Source: Deltaproteobacteria bacterium
GTDB lineage: Bacteria > Myxococcota_C > UBA6777
Direction: 5' to 3'
Length of the DNA stretch: 64,000 bases
Assembly (NCBI GenBank): GCA_002731275.1
Contig: PCBK01000052.1
Location: 186,001-250,000, forward strand
Shown: piece after piece, positions 57,917-64,000 of the stretch
Numbering within the stretch: position 1 is the first letter of the stretch
Layout of the letters: each line of letters starts with the position of its first letter
Translations under genes and position numbers: made by a program
Notes under the pieces: generated by a model
Databases searched by the model: none
What the model was told of the DNA's origin: nothing
What the model saw: only the letters and a program-made list of their open reading frames with translations

Positions 57917-57956
57917 GGTGAGTTCAAAAAAAGTCAGATTTTTTTTTGAACTCACC
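57917..57956. repeat. perfect 16-bp inverted repeat, 8-nt spacer
   Basis: GGTGAGTTCAAAAAAA-gtcagatt-TTTTTTTGAACTCACC. Confidence 0.95.
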
Positions 57957-58113
57957 GATTCGTCAGTCGTATCCCCAAGCAGGCAGATGCTTTGCCCTTT
58001 GTATCATTAAAAGACAAATGGCCCACACGGTGCAAAAGACGCCTGACTCAAGGACAACGAAAGAAAAAGTCCATCGTTGTGTCGTGTGCAACCTACAAAA
58101 CAGGAGAGTCCAA

Positions 58114-59451
58114 ATGAGCGTGATCGCCATGGAAGTTGTCGAAAAGAAAAATCACCCAAATGCCGATGCATTGAAGATTTACCAATTTCAAGCGCCGGGC
58201 TTCGACACGATCCAGGTGATCGCCAACCTGGAAAATGAGTACGAACCTGGTGATGTCGTCGCCGTCGCACAAATCGGCGCGCACCTCAAAGACGGACTCA
58301 AGATAAAGAAGACACGGCTGCGTGGGGTTGAATCATATGGAATGGCCATGGGAACAGTCGACCACGAACCAGGTACAGATCTGACGACAGAGCACTGTCT
58401 TCCTCCAGAACCAGTGAAGGTAGATGCCGAGACATTCCCAGTCAAAGTCGCGAAATGGACGAGCATTGAACTGTTCCACAATATACGACGCTCCCTCGAC
58501 AAAGAGAAAGAGCTCGATGGGGAGGCCTTCACCTACCCCAAGGTCACTTACAAAAGCAAAATCAAACTCGACGGCACCAACGGTGGGATCCATCTCCTTC
58601 CGGATGGGACAGTGATCCCACAGAGTCGCTCTCGACTGCTCACTGTGCGCGACGACAATATCCAATTTGCAGCGTGGGTAGAGGCCAACAACGCATACTT
58701 TTCGGCGCTCGCACGTTCACTCGGACAACATACCATCTTGTTTGGAGAGTGGTGTGGAAAGGGCATCCAAAAACGCACCGCGATCTCAAAAATTGATCGC
58801 AAAATCTATGCAGTATTCGCCGTCCAATACGGCGACCACAACGAACTCGATGCCATGCTCGATGTCGAGCCAGCGCGCATACGCGCGCTGCTCCCTTCGC
58901 ATCCCGATATCTACGTGTTGCCATGGCTTGGTGACGATCTCGTCATCGACTACGGCGATCAAGCACAAATGCAAACCATCGCGACACAGCTCAATACATT
59001 TGTCGAAGACGTAGAGCACAAAGACCCGTGGGTCTCTGAGCACTTTGGCGTCGAAGGACTTGGCGAAGGGATCGTCCTCTACCCATTTCTCAAAGAGATG
59101 ACAGAGGGACCTGTACACCGAGGAGATTGTACAGGACTGATGTTTAAAGCAAAGGGCGAAAAACACCGCGTCGTCAAACAAAAAAAGTCCGTTCAGATCG
59201 ATCCAGAGGTCGCACAGAGCATCGAACAATTCGTCGATATGTTTGTCACACAAGCCCGCCTTGAGCAAGGTCTCCAAGAAGCCTGTGAAGGTGAAGCTGA
59301 CCCTCGCAAAACGGGTAACTTTCTCAAGTGGTTTGGACAAGATGTCAAAAAAGAGAGCGTCGCGGAGCTAGAAGCATCCAACCTCGAATGGAAAGATGTC
59401 TCCAAAGCCGTTATGAACCGAGCCAAAAAATGGTATCTCACACAAGCATGA
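58114..59451 (+). CDS. Rnl5-like ATP-dependent RNA ligase with N-terminal tRNA-binding-type OB domain
   Basis: OB: NHPNADALKIYQFQAPGFDTIQVIANLENEYEPGDVVAVAQIGAHLKDGLKIKKTRLRGVESYGMAMG; ligase motifs KIKLDGTNG (I), FGEWCGKGI (III), GEGIVLYP (IV), MFKAKGEKHRVVKQKK (V). RBS CAGGAG. Confidence 0.9.
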   Translation: MSVIAMEVVEKKNHPNADALKIYQFQAPGFDTIQVIANLENEYEPGDVVAVAQIGAHLKDGLKIKKTRLRGVESYGMAMGTVDHEPGTDLTTEHCLPPEPVKVDAETFPVKVAKWTSIELFHNIRRSLDKEKELDGEAFTYPKVTYKSKIKLDGTNGGIHLLPDGTVIPQSRSRLLTVRDDNIQFAAWVEANNAYFSALARSLGQHTILFGEWCGKGIQKRTAISKIDRKIYAVFAVQYGDHNELDAMLDVEPARIRALLPSHPDIYVLPWLGDDLVIDYGDQAQMQTIATQLNTFVEDVEHKDPWVSEHFGVEGLGEGIVLYPFLKEMTEGPVHRGDCTGLMFKAKGEKHRVVKQKKSVQIDPEVAQSIEQFVDMFVTQARLEQGLQEACEGEADPRKTGNFLKWFGQDVKKESVAELEASNLEWKDVSKAVMNRAKKWYLTQA

Positions 59452-59627
59452 AGGCGTAGAGAATACTGTCGCCTGTCCCCACAACATGACCTACAGACCT
59501 CCACATCCCCCTCCTCCCTGTAACAATCTCCACAAGCAAAGTTGGTCAAAGACCGCAAAAAATGGTATGTATTCATTGGATGCGTTGTCACACAACAAGC
59601 CAAAAACATCACAGTTGGAGACGATAC

Positions 59628-60011
59628 ATGACACAACACTCCACAGCACTTGAGAAAGTCAAGGAACTGACTCGACTCAATGAACAACTTGTTGAAGCCC
59701 GACGCGCTCGTAATGAGCATAGACAAGCACAACTCAAACAACAGATCGAGGAGGTGATGCGCAATGGTGTCAGGCAAACCCATCACGCTCCAACAGCATC
59801 GCAGTCAGCGCAGAGACCCATAGAACATGTGGTCAAAAGAGCACCCACTGCGAGTTCTCCGAAGAGCTCCTCTGCAATGGATTTGATGAAAGAACTCACG
59901 GAGATCAATATGCGGATCGTGGACGCGAGAAAGCGCGACGCCCATGAAGAAGCGCAACGTTTACAAAAACGCGCACAAGAGATCATGCGCAAGGGCATCG
60001 CAAGCACGTAA
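59628..60011 (+). CDS. small helical protein with two ~39-aa repeats
   Basis: KVKELTRLNEQLVEARRARNEHRQAQLKQQIEEVMRNGV and LMKELTEINMRIVDARKRDAHEEAQRLQKRAQEIMRKGI. Confidence 0.65.
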   Translation: MTQHSTALEKVKELTRLNEQLVEARRARNEHRQAQLKQQIEEVMRNGVRQTHHAPTASQSAQRPIEHVVKRAPTASSPKSSSAMDLMKELTEINMRIVDARKRDAHEEAQRLQKRAQEIMRKGIAST

Positions 60012-60056
60012 TCACCTGGTACACAGACCACACCACAATAGGACAGGAGCTCTTGG

Positions 60057-60503
60057 ATGAGTTGGAATCCAGATCAACCAGATCGCAGAAAAAACCGTTC
60101 AAATGTCCCATCAGAGGCTGTCAAAAAACAGCTCGAAGCGATCGCACAGGATGGACGGCTCAAGGCCGCACTGCTCGCAGATGAAGACGGACTCACGGTT
60201 GTCAACATAGAGTCAGATCACGACACAGAATCATTTGCAGCCCTCGCGGGTTTTCTGTGGAACACCAGCAAAGAGATCGAGAGCGTCGCAGGGTTGACCA
60301 AGATCGACCAACTGACGCTGACTGACCCAGAAGGTGATACGATCATCTGTCGATTCTTTGAATTGTTAGGGCAGCCAGTGGTGCTTGGAGTGATTGCAGC
60401 AGATGGGGATGACTCGCGAAGACCGTTCACAGATCGCGCGATCGCCGGTATCAAAAGGATCTTTGCACAAGCACAAGAAGACGCTCAACAAGGGGATGTC
60501 TAG
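60057..60503 (+). CDS. Roadblock/LC7-like domain protein
   Basis: QDGRLKAALLADEDGLTVV...FAALAGFLWNTSKEIE...IDQLTLTDPEGDTIICRFFELLGQPVVLGVIA. Confidence 0.7.
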   Translation: MSWNPDQPDRRKNRSNVPSEAVKKQLEAIAQDGRLKAALLADEDGLTVVNIESDHDTESFAALAGFLWNTSKEIESVAGLTKIDQLTLTDPEGDTIICRFFELLGQPVVLGVIAADGDDSRRPFTDRAIAGIKRIFAQAQEDAQQGDV

Positions 60504-60509
60504 CGTTAT

Positions 60510-62513
60510 TTATGGGGTGGGTTGTTTGTGAGCGAGCAGATCAAAGTAAAAAGTCGTCCCTTCGCCGAGTCTGGTTGAAAAATTGAGCTGGCCTTTCAAA
60601 CGCTCCGTGATCGTCTTGCAGATACTCAAACCAAGCCCTGAGCCTCCCTTTCTTCGTCCCTCCGGAGACTTTGCTTGTGTAAAACGATCGAAGATACGAC
60701 CCCGTAATTCTTCGGGGATACCCGGCCCTTTATCCGATACAGAGACACGAACATATCGTTCAAATCGCTCAACTGCGATCTCCACGACCCCCTCCTTGGG
60801 TGAAAACTTCATCGCGTTGGAGAGCAGGTTATTGAGCACCTGAATCAATCTGTCTCCATCGACGTACACGTACACCTCTGGCAATTCGCGTGTCAGGTTC
60901 ATGGAGACGTTATACTTCTTCGCGTAGCCTTCGTTTTCGGCGATAGATTGGTGAATAAGAGGCATCAGTGGCCTCATCTCCATGAAGAAATCCATCTTGC
61001 CGGATTCGATCTTTTCTATATCGAGAATGTCGGAGATCAGCCTGACAAGTCGTTCACTGTTGCTGTTTGCGATCTTGATCATGGAGATCGCGTTCTCGGA
61101 GAGCTCTCCCCCGACACCGCCAAGTAACAAGCCCAGAGATCCATGAATAGAGGTCAAAGGTGTGCGCAACTCGTGGCTCACGATCGAGATAAACTCACTC
61201 TTCATCTCTTCAATTCGCTTGCGCTGTGTGATGTCGCGAAAGATTCCCTGTGTAGAGACAAACTCACCATCCGAGTTGAACTTACCGTTCATGTTGCCTT
61301 CGAGTGAGATCTCACTGCCACTACGTGTGAGGAAGACCACTTCAAACTCTTCGACAGGTTGGCCTTGAATGACCTTCTGAAAGACCTCGACATACCGAGT
61401 CCGTGAGGTCGCGGACAAGACATCCCATATCGCGAGTGTTTCCATCTCATGGGGTTCATAGCCCAAGGTCTGACGCCACGCTTTGTTGACGTACAAAATT
61501 TCCCCAGAGGGTCCGACACTTTGGATGAGATCGTTGGCGTTTTCAAAGAGCTCTCGGTAACGACGTTCACTCTCTTGCAAAGCCTTTTCGGAGCGCTTTC
61601 GCTCTGTGATATCGCGGATGATCACGGTAAACATCCGGTACTGCCCGATCCACATATCGCTGATCGACAGCTCAACAGGAAACTCCGAGCCATCCTTACG
61701 CCGCGCCACAGCCTCTCCGCCTGTTCCCAAGATAGAGCTTAACCGCGCAGGTTCCGTTTTCAAGATCTCCTGTGTCGTGATCTTGATTTTGGGTGTCGCG
61801 AAGAGTTGCAGAAAGTTTTGATGCTTGATCTCTCCCACAGTGTAACCAAACAACGACTCCGCAGCAGGGTTAAAAGATTCGATCAAACCGTGCATACTGA
61901 TGGTAATGATGCCGTCACGGACATTGTTGAGCAGCGCACGCATCCGCGTCTCACTGCTACGTTGTCGCTCCTCTACCTTATGAACATCTCTAGAGTAAAG
62001 TTCTTGCACACACCAGGCCGCGAGGTCCATCAGTGACTCTTTCTCATGTTCTTGAAACTCACGCACGCGAAAATCCATGACACCGAGGACTCCGACGCTA
62101 TTTCCTTCTCGATCGTGTAGAGGAACACCGGCAAAGAAACGCACATAAGGGTCTTCTTTTACCCACGGATGTTGAGACAATCGTTCATGCCCGGTCGTAT
62201 CGGAGACCACGCTCAGACGATTACGCTCGATCGCCATCAACCCCATCGCATGGTCTCTGCCGATCTCATCGGCCTCCAAACCAATCGATGACTTAAACCA
62301 CATGCGATCTGTGTCCAACAAACCGATATATGCAATGGGGACGCCAAATAGACGCTGCGCCGTCCGGACAATCCGGTCAAAACGCTCCTCCCTTGGAGAG
62401 TCCAAGATATTGATCCGCTGAAGAGAAGCCTGACGTGCTTGTTCGTGAATTGTAAGAAGAGCCATCCAAACCACCATGTCTCGTTTTATTGTGTCCTTAC
62501 ACCCTCCAAGCAC
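60510..62513 (-). CDS. GAF-PAS-PAS sensor histidine kinase
   Basis: GAF, two PAS/PAC, SHELRTPLTSI, NNLLSNAMKFSP, DKGPGIPEE, GGSGLGLSICK. True start may be 62477 or 62465. Confidence 0.92.
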   Translation of the reverse strand: MLGGCKDTIKRDMVVWMALLTIHEQARQASLQRINILDSPREERFDRIVRTAQRLFGVPIAYIGLLDTDRMWFKSSIGLEADEIGRDHAMGLMAIERNRLSVVSDTTGHERLSQHPWVKEDPYVRFFAGVPLHDREGNSVGVLGVMDFRVREFQEHEKESLMDLAAWCVQELYSRDVHKVEERQRSSETRMRALLNNVRDGIITISMHGLIESFNPAAESLFGYTVGEIKHQNFLQLFATPKIKITTQEILKTEPARLSSILGTGGEAVARRKDGSEFPVELSISDMWIGQYRMFTVIIRDITERKRSEKALQESERRYRELFENANDLIQSVGPSGEILYVNKAWRQTLGYEPHEMETLAIWDVLSATSRTRYVEVFQKVIQGQPVEEFEVVFLTRSGSEISLEGNMNGKFNSDGEFVSTQGIFRDITQRKRIEEMKSEFISIVSHELRTPLTSIHGSLGLLLGGVGGELSENAISMIKIANSNSERLVRLISDILDIEKIESGKMDFFMEMRPLMPLIHQSIAENEGYAKKYNVSMNLTRELPEVYVYVDGDRLIQVLNNLLSNAMKFSPKEGVVEIAVERFERYVRVSVSDKGPGIPEELRGRIFDRFTQAKSPEGRRKGGSGLGLSICKTITERLKGQLNFSTRLGEGTTFYFDLLAHKQPTP

Positions 62514-63438
62514 TCTACCTCATTTCCACACACGTTTCAAAGGAGATCTGGAGGGACGTGTTTCTTTTTTCACGACCCAAAGAAACCGTTGGATGTGTGC
62601 ATACACGAACCCCCTCTTGTTGACAAGGCTCACATCCTTATCCAAAACATACACAGTGGACTCTGAGGTCGTGAGGGTCAGTATCAACCCACAAAACAAA
62701 GCCCCAACGTATCTCTCCTCTCATAACGTTCATTCCCACTCACCGCCATTAAAAACAGTATTTGCAGCCACTTAGAAAACTGGACGTAAAAAAGAAGGGT
62801 GAAACAAGGTGAGACGTCCCCAAAACATCTCTTTCGAGTCACTGTATAAAAATAGTGATGCTCGTCACACTGACAGACAGTCTTGACACTACACGATCAC
62901 AGCCAAAATGGAGGACAACCCCCGCTCTTCCCCAAGATACAGAAATACATACACAAAGACACATCCTCAGTCATGGCAGTGGACACCGTACACATAAAAC
63001 CCTTCATTTCATTGTAAAAGTTCTATAACAAGGCGTGAGTGACACACACAAAAACACCCGACAAGAGTAAGACGACAAACATACCCTGAGGAGAGGTGTA
63101 GTGCATTGGGAAGAATAACTAAAAACAGTCCACTCCATTGAAATGACTGAGGTGCACTGAATTTTTTCTGTAGAGAAGGGCATTTTTCTATTGATTTTTG
63201 GGATTCTGCTCTGTAATGTAATACGAAGTCATTGTGTGGGGATGAAAAGAGACATCCAATATAGACCGACTTCAAAACGACATCCTCTTTCACACAACAT
63301 ATCCTTCATTCAACACACAAACACAAGTGTGGGATGCTATACGAGACGATTTGCATGGTTGCTAAGAGAGCTTCTTTCGTAAACACAACAACCCCCACAC
63401 CGAACAAAATGCTCTGGACCATTCCAAAGGAGAAAACA

Positions 63439-64000
63439 ATGTCGAAAGCGAAAGTTGAACTGCCAGACGGCACCAAAGTAGAGATCGAAGCTGGAACGGA
63501 TGTAATCGTAGAGATCATCTCAGGCCTTTTGGGTCCACGATACAATCCAGGGACGCCTGCTGCACCCACCAAAAAAGCTGACACTGCAGCGCCCGCAGAA
63601 GAGCCTGCTGTTGAGGAAGAAACCTCCACAGAAGAAGCAGAACCCAAAAAGACACGTGGACGCACCAAGGCCATCGCACAGCCCCTCAAGAAAAAGCGTG
63701 GAGCCAAGAGCGCAAAGTCCGTCAAGACAGCAAAAAGCAAGGCAAAGCCAAAGGCGAAGCCCAAAAAGTCATCTAAAACAACATCCCAAACGTCCAACAT
63801 GACAAGCGGTGAAGCGATCGAAATGCTCGACGCTGAGAACTACTTTGTCTCCAAACGTACCATCCCCGAAATCCGCGAAGAGTTGGCCAAACGAGGTCAC
63901 GAATTCCAAGGGCGACAACTCTTCCCCGTCTTGATCAGCTACACCAACAAAAAATCCTTTACACGCGCAAAAGACAGCCAAGGCATCTGGTCCTACAAAT
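63439..64000 (+). CDS. protein with Lys/Ala/Pro-rich histone-H1-like linker, truncated by window edge
   Basis: Manual translation: MSKAKVELPDGTKVEIEAGTDVIVEIISGLLGPRYNPG... KKTRGRTKAIAQPLKKKRGAKSAKSVKTAKSKAKPKAKPKKSSKT ... runs off window without stop; RBS AAAGGAG. Confidence 0.75.
   Translation, partial: MSKAKVELPDGTKVEIEAGTDVIVEIISGLLGPRYNPGTPAAPTKKADTAAPAEEPAVEEETSTEEAEPKKTRGRTKAIAQPLKKKRGAKSAKSVKTAKSKAKPKAKPKKSSKTTSQTSNMTSGEAIEMLDAENYFVSKRTIPEIREELAKRGHEFQGRQLFPVLISYTNKKSFTRAKDSQGIWSYK

Noticed and set aside
63009-63293. 94-aa minus-strand ORF in the 62.8-63.4 kb gap
   Set aside because: No RBS, no recognisable motif; probably chance.
1-64000. Insertion sequences, integrases, prophage or toxin-antitoxin genes
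   Set aside because: No transposase, integrase, terminal inverted repeats or phage structural motifs recognised.

Overview
64-kb chromosomal window, densely coding, probably from a deltaproteobacterial/Myxococcota-Bradymonadota-like lineage (inferred from gene content only: PknK-like kinase with AAA/TPR, T/E/P-rich lipoproteins, PilT-type ATPase). Most of it is housekeeping or signalling: Sir2, YdjM-like hydrolase, VC_2705-type symporter + DUF4212, purine nucleoside phosphorylase + ATP/ADP-translocase-like carrier, PAS-GGDEF-EAL, tesA-ybbA-ybbP, NFACT-R/Uup/DUF455/HNH, ABC exporter, slipin + 2-oxoglutarate dehydrogenase E1, clpS/clpA, FKBP, recN, PilT, six tRNAs, an RNA ligase and a hybrid-type sensor kinase. 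Most unusual: (1) a SucA/E1o with a cyclic-nucleotide-binding-type (CAP_ED) domain between its N-terminal arm and catalytic core; (2) a second CAP_ED fusion, onto MshEN-PilT; (3) a serine-only array of six tRNA genes (GCU x3, GGA, CGA, UGA), five with an atypical U73; (4) beside it, across a perfect 16-bp inverted repeat, an Rnl5-like RNA ligase with an N-terminal tRNA-binding-type OB domain and an extra C-terminal region; (5) Sir2 translationally coupled to a truncated N6-adenine DNA methylase missing from the ORF track; (6) a rhomboid-like protein without catalytic Ser/His and with a 127-aa-period duplication. No CRISPR array, IS element or prophage was recognised. All family calls are by eye; no searches were run.
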